This document shows, piece after piece, positions 17,640-26,268 of a DNA stretch of 64,000 bases. The first letter of the stretch is position 1. Each line of letters begins with the position of its first letter. The stretch is taken from the NCBI RefSeq assembly GCF_009755275.1, contig NZ_WQLA01000001.1:310001-374000 (forward strand). The letters are read 5' to 3'. The notes under the pieces are model-generated. The model saw only the letters and a list, made by a program, of their open reading frames with translations. It ran no database searches and had not been told where the DNA came from. The stretch comes from Mucilaginibacter aquatilis. GTDB taxonomy: Bacteria; Bacteroidota; Bacteroidia; Sphingobacteriales; Sphingobacteriaceae. Position numbers and translations under genes: made by a program.

Positions 17640-19172
17640 ATGAGCCAGTCTGTTCAAATCAAAAACGCGTTAATTTCGGTTTATTACAAGGATCACTTAG
17701 AGCCTGTTATTCATGAATTAAAACGCCTGGGGGTAAACATTTATTCAACCGGAGGTACTGAAACCTTTATTCGCAGCCTTGGCGCTGATGTAATTGCCGT
17801 TGAAGATTTAACTTCTTACCCTTCTATTTTGGGCGGACGTGTAAAAACCTTGCACCCCAAAGTATTTGGTGGCATTTTGGCTCGCCGTAACTTTGAAAGC
17901 GATGAGCAGCAACTGACAGAATACCAGATTCCTGAAATAGACCTGGTTATTGTTGACCTTTATCCGTTTGAGGAAACGGTATCATCAGGTGCAGGGCACG
18001 ACGACGTGATCGAGAAGATTGACATTGGTGGTATATCACTTATCCGCGCCGCAGCTAAGAACTTTAAAGACGTAGTTATTGTAGCGTCTAAAGATGATTA
18101 CCAGGAGCTTGAAGGCTTGCTTAAAACACAGGAAGGTACTACTACCTATGATCAGCGCCGCCGTTTTGCTTTAAAGGCATTCAATATTTCATCAAATTAC
18201 GACAGCCATATTTTTAATTACTTTAACGCCCAGGAAGAAGAGCCTGTAGCCGTATTTAAACAAAGCATTCAAACCAGTCAGGTTTTACGTTACGGCGAAA
18301 ACCCGCATCAGCAAGGTACATTTTACGGTAACCTTGATGCCATGTTTACCAAGCTGCACGGCAAAGAGTTATCATACAACAACCTTGTTGACGTTGATGC
18401 GGCCGTTGCATTAATTGATGAATTTAACGACCCTACCGTAGCAATACTTAAACATACTAACGCTTGCGGTATTGCAACACGCACACACATTAAAGAAGCA
18501 TGGATTGATGCACTGGCCTGTGACCCTGTTTCGGCCTTTGGTGGTGTAATAATTGCCAACGATGAAGTTAACGCTGAAACAGCTACCGAAATAAGCAAAA
18601 TCTTCTTTGAGGTTTTAATTGCTCCTGCTTACACTAACGAAGCCATTGAAATACTAAAAGCTAAAAAGAACCGTATTATACTCATTCGTCAGCGCGTTGA
18701 ATTGCCAACCAAGCAATTTAAAACCCTGTTGAACGGTGTAATTGAGCAAGATAAAGATTTGGTAATTGAAGGGCCTGAGCAAATGACAGCTGTAACTGCC
18801 AAACAACCTACCGAACAGGAATTGAAAGATCTTTACTTTGCCAATAAAGTGGTTAAGCACACCAAATCAAACACTATTGTGCTGGCTAAAAACAACCAGC
18901 TGGTAGCAAGCGGCGTAGGTCAAACATCACGTGTTGATGCTTTGCGCCAGGCTATTGAAAAAGCAGCCAGTTTTGGTTTTGATGTAAAAGGTTCGGCTAT
19001 GGCATCTGATGCGTTCTTCCCTTTCCCTGATTGTGTGGAAATTGCAGCCGAGGCAGGTATTACTGCAGTATTGCAACCGGGCGGCTCAATTAAGGATCAA
19101 GACTCGATTGATAAGGCTAACGAAAAAGACATTGCTATGGTAACAACTGGTGTGAGACACTTTAAGCACTAA
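17640..19172 (+). CDS. purH: Bifunctional AICAR transformylase / IMP cyclohydrolase
   Basis: Last two steps of IMP synthesis. The 510-residue protein has the N-terminal MGS-like cyclohydrolase domain (residues 1-~195; STGGTETF, LGGRVKTLHPKVFGGILARR, DLVIVDLYPFEETV) and the C-terminal transformylase domain (RYGENPHQQG, KHTNACGIA, DPVSAFGGVI, ASDAFFPFPD, GSIKDQDSIDKANE). All key blocks are intact and the length is normal. The position just before mreBCD is a conserved arrangement in Bacteroidota. Confidence 0.97.
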   Translation: MSQSVQIKNALISVYYKDHLEPVIHELKRLGVNIYSTGGTETFIRSLGADVIAVEDLTSYPSILGGRVKTLHPKVFGGILARRNFESDEQQLTEYQIPEIDLVIVDLYPFEETVSSGAGHDDVIEKIDIGGISLIRAAAKNFKDVVIVASKDDYQELEGLLKTQEGTTTYDQRRRFALKAFNISSNYDSHIFNYFNAQEEEPVAVFKQSIQTSQVLRYGENPHQQGTFYGNLDAMFTKLHGKELSYNNLVDVDAAVALIDEFNDPTVAILKHTNACGIATRTHIKEAWIDALACDPVSAFGGVIIANDEVNAETATEISKIFFEVLIAPAYTNEAIEILKAKKNRIILIRQRVELPTKQFKTLLNGVIEQDKDLVIEGPEQMTAVTAKQPTEQELKDLYFANKVVKHTKSNTIVLAKNNQLVASGVGQTSRVDALRQAIEKAASFGFDVKGSAMASDAFFPFPDCVEIAAEAGITAVLQPGGSIKDQDSIDKANEKDIAMVTTGVRHFKH

Positions 19173-19305
19173 TTGCCGTACCATACTCATCCGCGTAAGG
19201 GAGGCTGTTAAACCTGTTGCAAATGAAAGTTTCTACCATACCAGCGGAGATTTTAAGAGGGCGATGAAATAAGACGGTTATTAACAACTTACAACATATT
19301 TTTAT

Positions 19306-19313
19306 AATCTTTG
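19306..19313 (+). promoter_or_regulatory. Candidate -7 element of mreB
   Basis: AATCTTTG, 7 of 8 to TAnnTTTG, 24 nt before the mreB ATG, so the mre cluster may be transcribed separately from purH. Confidence 0.4.
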
Positions 19314-19337
19314 CAGATTATTTGACATACAAATTCA

Positions 19338-20360
19338 ATGGGTTTATTCAATTTTTTCACACAGGAAGTTGCTATTGATTTAGGAACTGCAAATACCCTC
19401 ATTATACATAACGATAAAGTGGTGGTTGATGAGCCATCCATTGTTGCATTTGATCGCAAAACCAACAAGGTTATTGCCATTGGCCGTCAGGCTATGCAAA
19501 TGGAGGGTAAAACCCACGAAAATATACGTACCGTGCGCCCGCTTAAGGATGGTGTAATTGCCGATTTTGATGCAGCAGAGCACATGATACGCGGCATGAT
19601 TAAAATGATAAACAAAGGCAAAGGCTGGTTCTTCCCGTCATTGCGTATGGTTATCTGTATACCATCGGGCATTACCGAGGTTGAAAAACGTGCGGTACAC
19701 CAAAGCGCCGAAATTGCCGGTGCTAAAGAGGTTTACCTTATTCATGAGCCAATGGCCGCTGCGGTAGGTATTGGCATTGACGTTGAGGAACCAATGGGTA
19801 ACATGATTATTGATATTGGTGGTGGCACTACTGAAATTGCGGTAATTGCTCTTTCGGGTATCGTTTGCGACCAGTCTATCCGTGTAGCGGGTGATAATTT
19901 TGACTCCGATATTGTTCAGTACATCCGCCGTCAGCACAACATTATGATTGGTGACCGTACTGCTGAGAAAATCAAAATTGAAGTAGGATCGGCATTACCT
20001 GAACTAGCAGATCCACCGGCAGATTTTGCCGTACAGGGACGCGATTTGATGACAGGGGTGCCTAAACAAATCACCGTATCATACACCGAGATTGCGCATT
20101 GCCTTGATAAATCCATCTCTAAAATCGAAGAAGCTATTTTAAAAGCATTGGAGATCACTCCTCCTGAGCTTTCGGCTGATATTTATCAAACCGGTATTTA
20201 CTTAACCGGTGGTGGTGCATTGTTACGTGGTTTAGATAAACGCGTAGCCGCAAAAACCAAGCTACCGGTACACGTTGCCGAAGATCCGCTTCGCGCCGTA
20301 GTTCGCGGAACCGGCACCGCCCTTAAAAATATTGGTAATTATAAGTTTTTAATGCAATAA
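19338..20360 (+). CDS. mreB: Rod shape-determining protein MreB
   Basis: Bacterial actin homologue that organises lateral cell-wall synthesis. The 340-residue protein has an N-terminal amphipathic membrane anchor (MGLFNFFTQ), phosphate-binding IDLGTANTLI, the connector IHEPMAAAVGIGIDV, phosphate 2 IDIGGGTTEIAV and the adenosine motif LTGGGALLRGLD. First gene of mreB-mreC-mreD-mrdA-rodA. It is separated from mreC by 92 nt containing a paired repeat of short words. Confidence 0.98.
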   Translation: MGLFNFFTQEVAIDLGTANTLIIHNDKVVVDEPSIVAFDRKTNKVIAIGRQAMQMEGKTHENIRTVRPLKDGVIADFDAAEHMIRGMIKMINKGKGWFFPSLRMVICIPSGITEVEKRAVHQSAEIAGAKEVYLIHEPMAAAVGIGIDVEEPMGNMIIDIGGGTTEIAVIALSGIVCDQSIRVAGDNFDSDIVQYIRRQHNIMIGDRTAEKIKIEVGSALPELADPPADFAVQGRDLMTGVPKQITVSYTEIAHCLDKSISKIEEAILKALEITPPELSADIYQTGIYLTGGGALLRGLDKRVAAKTKLPVHVAEDPLRAVVRGTGTALKNIGNYKFLMQ

Positions 20361-20361
20361 T

Positions 20362-20443
20362 CTAAGTGAGTGGTGAGTAGTTAAGTAGTTGATTGGTTAA
20401 CCCCATCAGTTAGTGACTACTCACCATTCAACTACTCACAACT
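20362..20443. repeat. Paired heptad-word tract between mreB and mreC
   Basis: Left tract of GTGAGTG/GTGAGTA/GTTGATT-type words and right tract of their complements. Exact pairs: GGTGAGTAGT (20372-20381) with ACTACTCACC (20416-20425), and AGTAGTTGA (20384-20392) with TCAACTACT (20428-20436). The order A-B-A'-B' is not nested, so the pairs are either alternative or pseudoknotted. Confidence 0.7.
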
Positions 20444-20452
20444 CTCTATCCG

Positions 20453-21289
20453 ATGCGTAACCTCTTGATATTCATAAGCAAGTATAACGCATTCTTCTTG
20501 TTTCTAATATTTGAGATTGGGGCGTTGGTTATTTACGTTAAGTATAACTCTTTTCAGCGGGCTACTTATATCAACACCGCCAACGATGTTACAGGAACCA
20601 TGTACGCCCGTGCTAACGAGCTTAACAGCTATCTGTCGCTCAAAAATGTAAACGATAGCCTTGCACGTGAAAACGCACGGCTTAGAGGCACTCTTAAATC
20701 GGCTTACTATGCCGATACGCTGGCCAAAACCACTGTAACCGACAGCGTTTACAAACAGCAGTACACCTATACCGAAGCCAGGGTAATCAACAACTCTATT
20801 AACAAGCGCAATAATTACATTACCATTCAAAAAGGCAGTAAAGACGGTATAGCCAAAGGTATGGGTGTAATAAGCAGTTCGGGTGTGGTTGGCAAAATTG
20901 TATACACATCAGAGCACTTGTCGCTGGTGCAATCTCTGCTTCATAAGGATACCAAGATAAGCGCCATGCTGGCCGATACTAAAGACATAGGAAGCTTTAA
21001 ATGGGTGGATGATATGAACCCTAAAAAAGCCTTATTTGTAGATGTACCTAATCACGTTAAACCACGCATTGGCCAATGGGTAGTAACGTCTACTTATTCT
21101 GAACTATACCCGGCAGGTATTCCGTTGGGGCGGGTGAGTAATTTGCATGCCAAAGGCGGCGGTTTCTTTTTAAACATGGAAGTTAATCTTGCTGTAGATT
21201 TTGGCAAGCTGCAGTATGTATACGTAGTTAATAACAAATTGGCGGCCGAACGCCAGGCACTGGAGGCACAAGGAAAACAAGATGAGTAG
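20453..21289 (+). CDS. mreC: Rod shape-determining protein MreC
   Basis: Bitopic protein that links MreB filaments to PBP2 and activates the elongasome. The 278-residue protein has one N-terminal transmembrane segment (residues ~10-28), a coiled-coil stretch (~55-85, LARENARLRGTLKS) and the two-domain periplasmic beta-barrel region (RVINNSINKRNNYITIQKGSKDGI, GVVGKIVYTSEH, VTSTYSELYPAGIPLGRV). The gene overlaps mreD by 8 nt. Confidence 0.95.
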   Translation: MRNLLIFISKYNAFFLFLIFEIGALVIYVKYNSFQRATYINTANDVTGTMYARANELNSYLSLKNVNDSLARENARLRGTLKSAYYADTLAKTTVTDSVYKQQYTYTEARVINNSINKRNNYITIQKGSKDGIAKGMGVISSSGVVGKIVYTSEHLSLVQSLLHKDTKISAMLADTKDIGSFKWVDDMNPKKALFVDVPNHVKPRIGQWVVTSTYSELYPAGIPLGRVSNLHAKGGGFFLNMEVNLAVDFGKLQYVYVVNNKLAAERQALEAQGKQDE

Positions 21290-21797
21290 GGTTTTAATAT
21301 ATAATCTTGTACGGTTTGTGGTGCTGGTACTGGTGCAGGTTTTCCTGTTAAAAAACGTTGCGCTTTACAATCTATCCGTTCCGTACCTGTACATATTATT
21401 TATTATGTTGCTACCGTTTGAAACGCCAAACGTGCTGCTCTTCTTCCTGTCGTTTATACTTGGCCTTACCATTGATGCATTTTATGATACGCCCGGCTTG
21501 CATGCTGCCGCGTGTGTACTAATGGCCTTTGTAAGAGTCTTGTTTATAAGTATAACGGTACAAAAAGAGGGTTTTGACAACGAACCTGAACCAACTTTAG
21601 GCAACATGGGCTTCAGGTGGTTTTTCACCTACTCATCATTACTTATACTTTTTCATCATTTCTTCCTGTTCAACCTCGAAGTTTTCAGTTTATCTGAAAT
21701 ACAATATACTTTACTTCGTTTCTTATCAAGTACAGTATTTACCTTATTTTTGGTATTGATATCAAGCTTCTTATTTTACAGAAGGAAAGAACGATAA
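21282..21797 (+). CDS. mreD: Rod shape-determining protein MreD
   Basis: A 171-residue integral membrane elongasome component with five to six hydrophobic segments. Sequence conservation in MreD is low; the call rests on the segment pattern, the ILGLTIDAFYDTPGLHAAACVL block that matches the family's D-x-x-x-G motif, and the position between mreC (8-nt overlap) and mrdA (directly abutting TAA-ATG). Confidence 0.9.
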   Translation: MSRVLIYNLVRFVVLVLVQVFLLKNVALYNLSVPYLYILFIMLLPFETPNVLLFFLSFILGLTIDAFYDTPGLHAAACVLMAFVRVLFISITVQKEGFDNEPEPTLGNMGFRWFFTYSSLLILFHHFFLFNLEVFSLSEIQYTLLRFLSSTVFTLFLVLISSFLFYRRKER

Positions 21798-23801
21798 ATG
21801 AACAGCTTTTTTGAGCGCCGCTACGTAATTACCGCCATTTTTATAACCCTTGCACTGGTATTGCTGGGGCGTCTTTACTATATCCAAATTATGGACGACA
21901 GGTACCTCCTATCGGCCAAAGAGAACGTTTTACGCCGCACCATAAGCTACCCTGCCCGTGGTGCCATATTTGACCGTAACGGTAAGATACTGGTACAAAA
22001 CGTGCCCGTTTATGATATTATGGTTACGCCCCGCGAGGTAAAACCTTTCGATACGCTTGAGTTTTGCAAATTGCTTAGCATTGATAAGGAGGGTTTTGAT
22101 AAGCGGTTTCAAAAAGCTAAAAAGTTTTCACCATTCCGTCAGTCAATATTTGAAAAACAAATACCTGTTCAACTTTACGCAAGCTTGCAGGAACGGATGT
22201 CCGATTTTCCGGGCTTTGAGGCTGTGCCGCGTACTGTGCGTACTTATCCTGATTCAACCGCTGCACACTTTTTAGGATATATTGGAGAGGTGAATGACAA
22301 GATGATTGAAAAATCGGGCAACTACTACCGCCGGGGTGATTACGTGGGTATATCTGGTGTTGAACGAGCTTTTGAAGATGTATTACGCGGACAACGTGGG
22401 GTTACCTACAATATGGTTGATTCACGCAACGTTTCTAAAGGTTCATTTTCTAACGGCGAATTTGACACTGTTGCGGTAACGGGCGAAAGGCTGGTATCAT
22501 CACTTGACCTTCGCATTCAAAAACTGGGCGAAAAGTTAATGACCAACAAAGTTGGAAGTATTGTTGCCATCGAGCCGTCAACAGGTGAAATACTTGCTTT
22601 TGTAAGCAGCCCTACTTATGACCCTAATCTTATGACCGGCCGTGAGCGGGGAAATAATTTATCAAAAATGTATAAAGACCCGTATAACCCTATGTTTATA
22701 CGGCCTATTCAGGCGCGTTATCCGCCGGGTTCGTCATTCAAACCACTTGATGCACTCATTGCCTTGCAAGAAGGCATTATAACGCCGCAAACTACCTTCT
22801 TTTGCCCTCATTATTATCAGGCGGGCAATCACCAGGTAAAGTGCGAGCACTTTGATGGGGTTACTGATTTACGTAAGGCTATATCACAATCGTGCAACAC
22901 CTATTTTTGTTACGTTTTTGATAAGCTAATGAATGCACGGGGTGTAAAAAACATCAGGCCAGCATTAACAACGTGGAAAGAGCAGGTTAACAAATTTGGC
23001 TTTGGTGTTAAAATGGATATTGAGTTGCCCTTTGAATCAAGGGGTAACGTACCTACACCGCTGCGTTACGACAATGTATTTGGTAAGAACCGCTGGCGCT
23101 CAAGCTCTATTATATCGTTAGCCATTGGCCAGGGAGAGTTGCTTGCTACACCACTGCAAATGGCTAATATTGAAGCGGTAATGGCTAACCGGGGTTTTTA
23201 CTACAAACCACATCTTATTAAAGCCATTGGTGATAAAAACATAATCAAAGAAGAATATACCAAACGCAATTACGTGGGTATAGACGAAAAGTATTTTGAG
23301 CCCGTAATCGACGGAATGCAGGACGTGGTTGATCGCGGTACCGCTGCTGCTGCGCGTATACCGGGCATTGTAATGTGCGGCAAAACAGGTACCGTTCAAA
23401 ACCCGCATGGCAAAAACCACTCCGTTTTTGTAGCCTTTGCCCCGCGCGATACGCCTAAAATTGCCATTGCTGTAATTGTTGAAAATGCCGGTTATGGGTC
23501 ATCATGGGCTGCGCCGATAGGAAGTTACATGATTGAAAAGTATCTGCGTGATACCATTACCAAACCCAAGGCACAGGTACAATACATTGTTAATGCTAAC
23601 TTGCTGCCGCCGCCGCCGGGTTGGAAGCCTCCAGTTAGAAAGCTAACCAAAAAAGACAGTGTAAAAATTGACAGTGCACGTAAAAGTAAGGCTGACACCA
23701 TCCGTAAGCAACAGGAACTGAAGTCGGCCGGTGAACGCAAAAAGAAAGATACCTTGAACAAAATACTGGCCTATCAGCCTAAGCGAAAAGAAGATGAATA
23801 A
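21798..23801 (+). CDS. mrdA: Penicillin-binding protein 2, transpeptidase of the elongasome
   Basis: Class B PBP that cross-links peptidoglycan for side-wall growth, paired with RodA. The 667-residue protein has an N-terminal transmembrane segment (~10-28), the dimerisation domain (YPARGAIFDRNG, YPDSTAAHFLGYIGEV, GVERAFEDVLRGQRG) and the transpeptidase domain with the active-site SSFK (YPPGSSFKP), SCN in SQSCNTYF, and KTGT. A basic, Lys/Arg-rich C-terminal tail of about 50 residues follows. Overlaps rodA by 8 nt. Confidence 0.96.
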   Translation: MNSFFERRYVITAIFITLALVLLGRLYYIQIMDDRYLLSAKENVLRRTISYPARGAIFDRNGKILVQNVPVYDIMVTPREVKPFDTLEFCKLLSIDKEGFDKRFQKAKKFSPFRQSIFEKQIPVQLYASLQERMSDFPGFEAVPRTVRTYPDSTAAHFLGYIGEVNDKMIEKSGNYYRRGDYVGISGVERAFEDVLRGQRGVTYNMVDSRNVSKGSFSNGEFDTVAVTGERLVSSLDLRIQKLGEKLMTNKVGSIVAIEPSTGEILAFVSSPTYDPNLMTGRERGNNLSKMYKDPYNPMFIRPIQARYPPGSSFKPLDALIALQEGIITPQTTFFCPHYYQAGNHQVKCEHFDGVTDLRKAISQSCNTYFCYVFDKLMNARGVKNIRPALTTWKEQVNKFGFGVKMDIELPFESRGNVPTPLRYDNVFGKNRWRSSSIISLAIGQGELLATPLQMANIEAVMANRGFYYKPHLIKAIGDKNIIKEEYTKRNYVGIDEKYFEPVIDGMQDVVDRGTAAAARIPGIVMCGKTGTVQNPHGKNHSVFVAFAPRDTPKIAIAVIVENAGYGSSWAAPIGSYMIEKYLRDTITKPKAQVQYIVNANLLPPPPGWKPPVRKLTKKDSVKIDSARKSKADTIRKQQELKSAGERKKKDTLNKILAYQPKRKEDE

Positions 23802-25053
23802 CCAGCGCAGCTTTTTCTTTAATGTAGACTGGCTTACAATATTAATTTATTTGTGTTTGTGTACCATTGGCTGGTTTAATATTCATGCTGCAGTGTTTGA
23901 TGAAACGCACCCTCAAATTATTGACCTGGATACAGAATACGGCAAGCAGTTCATATTCATCATATCGGCTGTTGTGCTGGGCGCTGTTATTCTGCTTTTA
24001 GATTCACGCTTTTTTAATGGCCTTGCGCCGGTATTTTACGTGGTAACCGTGCTCTTGCTTATTGCAGTTTTAGTGGTTGGCCGAAATGTAGGTGGTAACC
24101 AAGCCTGGATTCCTTTAGGATCTTTCAGGCTGCAGCCGTCCGAATTTGCTAAGTTCAGCACCTGTTTGCTGCTTGCACGTTATTTAAGCGGCGTAAACAT
24201 ACGTATTACGGAGCCTAAGTCTTTTTTTACGGCAGCGGCGATCATTGCCTTGCCCATGTTTTTGATTATGATGCAACCCGATACCGGCTCAACCCTGGTA
24301 TTCTGCTCTTTCATTTTCATTTTGTATCGCGAGGGCTTATCTCCTATCTTCCTCATAGCTGCCGGGCTTGCCATTACCCTTTTTATACTAGCCTTGCTGG
24401 TTAACGAGTGGTACATTATTGGCGCGCTTGCGGCTGTGGCTGGTGCCATACTCTTTTTCATCAGGCGTACGCCACAAACAGTTATCACCATTGTAGCTGT
24501 TTTAGCAATTTGCATAGCCTTTATATTCGTGATTAAGCCCTTATATGCACACTTTCCATCGCACCAAAAGGCGCGTATTGATGAGTTATTGGGCATAACG
24601 TCAGATAAACGTGGAATAGGCTATAACGTTAATCAATCTAAAATTGCTATAGGATCGGGCAAATTATGGGGTAAAGGTTACCTGGAAGGTACACAAACCA
24701 AATACTCCTTTGTTCCTGCGCAAAGCACCGACTTTATTTTTTGCACCATTGGCGAAGAGTGGGGTTTTGCAGGATCGGTAGTGGTTATAGGGCTATATAT
24801 GTTTTTGCTGATGCGCATTATTATGATGGCCGAACGACAGCGATCTCCTTTTTCGCGCGTTTATGGTTATGGCGTGGCCTCTATCATCTTCTTCCATGTT
24901 ATTATTAATATTGGCATGACAGTGGGCCTTGTACCCGTAATAGGAATTCCCTTGCCTTTTATAAGCTACGGGGGTTCATCACTATGGAGCTTTACAATCC
25001 TGCTATTTATCCTTATTAAGCTCGACTCAAACAGGTTAGGGCATATTTTATAA
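23794..25053 (+). CDS. rodA: Rod shape-determining protein RodA, SEDS glycosyltransferase
   Basis: Polymerises lipid II into glycan strands together with PBP2. The 419-residue SEDS protein has about ten transmembrane segments and a large extracellular loop. Motifs: LQPSEFAKF, MMQPDTGSTLVF, GYNVNQSKIAIGSGKLWGKG, FVPAQSTDFIFCTIGEEWGF, and the closing GIPLPFISYGGSSL. Longer than E. coli RodA because of the extra hydrophobic region around residues 180-250, a Bacteroidota feature. Last gene of the cluster. Confidence 0.96.
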   Translation: MNNQRSFFFNVDWLTILIYLCLCTIGWFNIHAAVFDETHPQIIDLDTEYGKQFIFIISAVVLGAVILLLDSRFFNGLAPVFYVVTVLLLIAVLVVGRNVGGNQAWIPLGSFRLQPSEFAKFSTCLLLARYLSGVNIRITEPKSFFTAAAIIALPMFLIMMQPDTGSTLVFCSFIFILYREGLSPIFLIAAGLAITLFILALLVNEWYIIGALAAVAGAILFFIRRTPQTVITIVAVLAICIAFIFVIKPLYAHFPSHQKARIDELLGITSDKRGIGYNVNQSKIAIGSGKLWGKGYLEGTQTKYSFVPAQSTDFIFCTIGEEWGFAGSVVVIGLYMFLLMRIIMMAERQRSPFSRVYGYGVASIIFFHVIINIGMTVGLVPVIGIPLPFISYGGSSLWSFTILLFILIKLDSNRLGHIL

Positions 25054-25138
25054 TTAAGTTACTGATGATTTAGCCGCGCTTGCCGGTTCTTGATAATTTG
25101 CGTAAGGCTGCTTAACTTGTAAACGCCAATTAATAATT

Positions 25139-25747
25139 ATGTCACAAACTGATATCCGTATAGACGATTACATTACTAAATCGGCTGAATTTGCCCAGCC
25201 CGTGCTTATCCATTTACGAACATTGGTACACGAGGCTTGTCCGCAAATACAGGAAACTATTAAGTGGAGCATGCCATTTTTTGAGTATAAAGGAACGGTT
25301 TGTAACATGGCTGCTTTTAAACAACACTGTACATTTGGCTTTTGGAAAGGTAAGCTATTACCAGACCCTCATGGTATTTTGAACATGAAAGACGAAAACG
25401 CCATGGGTCAGTTAGGCCGTATAACCAGCCTTGCTGATTTACCGCCAGATGAAGTGCTCATACAATATATTAAAGAAGCGATAGCGCTCAACGACAATGG
25501 CGTTAAAGTTGAGAAAGCCAAACCTGCCACTAAAGCCGATTTAGTAATTCCTGATTATTTTATTGACTTTCTTAATCAACATCCAAAGGCCGCCGCACAA
25601 TTTAATCAATACGGCTATTCGCATCAAAAGGAATACGTACAATGGATTACCGAGGCTAAAACTGAGGCCACTCGTTTAAAACGCATGCAAACTTCCGTAG
25701 AGTGGCTAAGTGAGGGTAAGTCGAGAAATTGGAAGTATCAAAAGTAG
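25139..25747 (+). CDS. DUF1801 / YdeI (OmpD-associated) family protein
   Basis: A 202-residue cytoplasmic protein. The N-terminal part matches DUF1801 (LRTLVHEACPQIQETIKWSMPFFEYKG, AAFKQHCTFGFWKG), a small YdhG-like fold, and the C-terminal part matches YdeI/OmdA (IPDYFIDFLNQHPKAAAQFNQ...HQKEYVQWITEAKTEATRLKRM). No biochemical role is established. Stands alone after rodA, 85 nt downstream. Confidence 0.85.
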   Translation: MSQTDIRIDDYITKSAEFAQPVLIHLRTLVHEACPQIQETIKWSMPFFEYKGTVCNMAAFKQHCTFGFWKGKLLPDPHGILNMKDENAMGQLGRITSLADLPPDEVLIQYIKEAIALNDNGVKVEKAKPATKADLVIPDYFIDFLNQHPKAAAQFNQYGYSHQKEYVQWITEAKTEATRLKRMQTSVEWLSEGKSRNWKYQK

Positions 25748-25785
25748 TGAATGGTTGATTGTGTGAATTGTCGAATAGTGAAAAT
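25748..25785. repeat. Single-armed word tract after the DUF1801 gene
   Basis: GTGAATG, GTTGATT, then similar 7-9 nt words (GTGTGAATT, GTCGAATA, GTGAAAA). It resembles the left arm between mreB and mreC. No partner arm was found nearby. Confidence 0.35.
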
Positions 25786-25848
25786 ATTTAAGGCTGTTGT
25801 ACTTGTTTCGGCAGCACACATCTTAAGTATCGCAGCTTCATTCTACCT

Positions 25849-25931
25849 TGTCATTTCGACCCAACGAAAACTTTCTTGAAGCGAACAACTGATATATTTG
25901 AAAGGATTTCTCTCTATCATTCAAAATGACA
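25849..25931. repeat. MITE-like repeat element remnant
   Basis: An 83-bp non-coding element bounded by inverted TGTCATTT...AAATGACA ends, with internal GGATTTCTCTC. The ends and the internal motif resemble a dispersed repeat (TGTCATTTCGAC...GAGAAATC) that I recall from many Bacteroidota genomes. Only one copy is present here and the terminal repeats are short, so this is a degenerate copy at best. Confidence 0.5.
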
Positions 25932-25974
25932 CTTTTGCTTTAAAAGACCTGCCGCCTGTGGACTCAGGTGAGGC

Positions 25975-26184
25975 TTATTGTTCCTGATACTCCTGTTGCA
26001 ACTCCAGCAAGCAATTAGCACATAGGCACCCATCATATAATTCGCTTACATACTGTACCTCGTTTATGGTAAGCTGTACTTTGCTGCACTGGCATTTGGT
26101 GTACGAGTTGGCCTTGCACTCAAAGGTGGTGCGACAGCGTTCGCATTGTATTACCTCGTGTTTATGAAATACCTGTTTATGCAT
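25975..26184 (-). CDS. Cysteine-rich CWC family protein
   Basis: A 69-residue protein matching the cysteine-rich CWC family: CERC near residue 14, F-x-C, then CQC and CLCANCLLEL near the C-terminus. The eight Cys residues are likely zinc ligands. Function is unknown. It lies downstream of nrdA on the same strand but behind a strong terminator, so it is probably transcribed independently. Confidence 0.8.
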   Translation of the reverse strand: MHKQVFHKHEVIQCERCRTTFECKANSYTKCQCSKVQLTINEVQYVSELYDGCLCANCLLELQQEYQEQ

Positions 26185-26206
26185 ATAACGTTACAAATAT
26201 AAAAAA

Positions 26207-26231
26207 GCCCCGAAGCTAATAGCTTCAGGGC
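26207..26231 (-). terminator. Rho-independent terminator after nrdA
   Basis: An 11-bp stem (GCCCCGAAGCT with AGCTTCAGGGC, one mismatch) and a 3-nt loop; on the minus strand it is followed by TTTTTT. It separates nrdA from the CWC gene. Confidence 0.88.
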
Positions 26232-26268
26232 CGGGTCACAATTATAGATATACTTAAAACTTGCTAAA

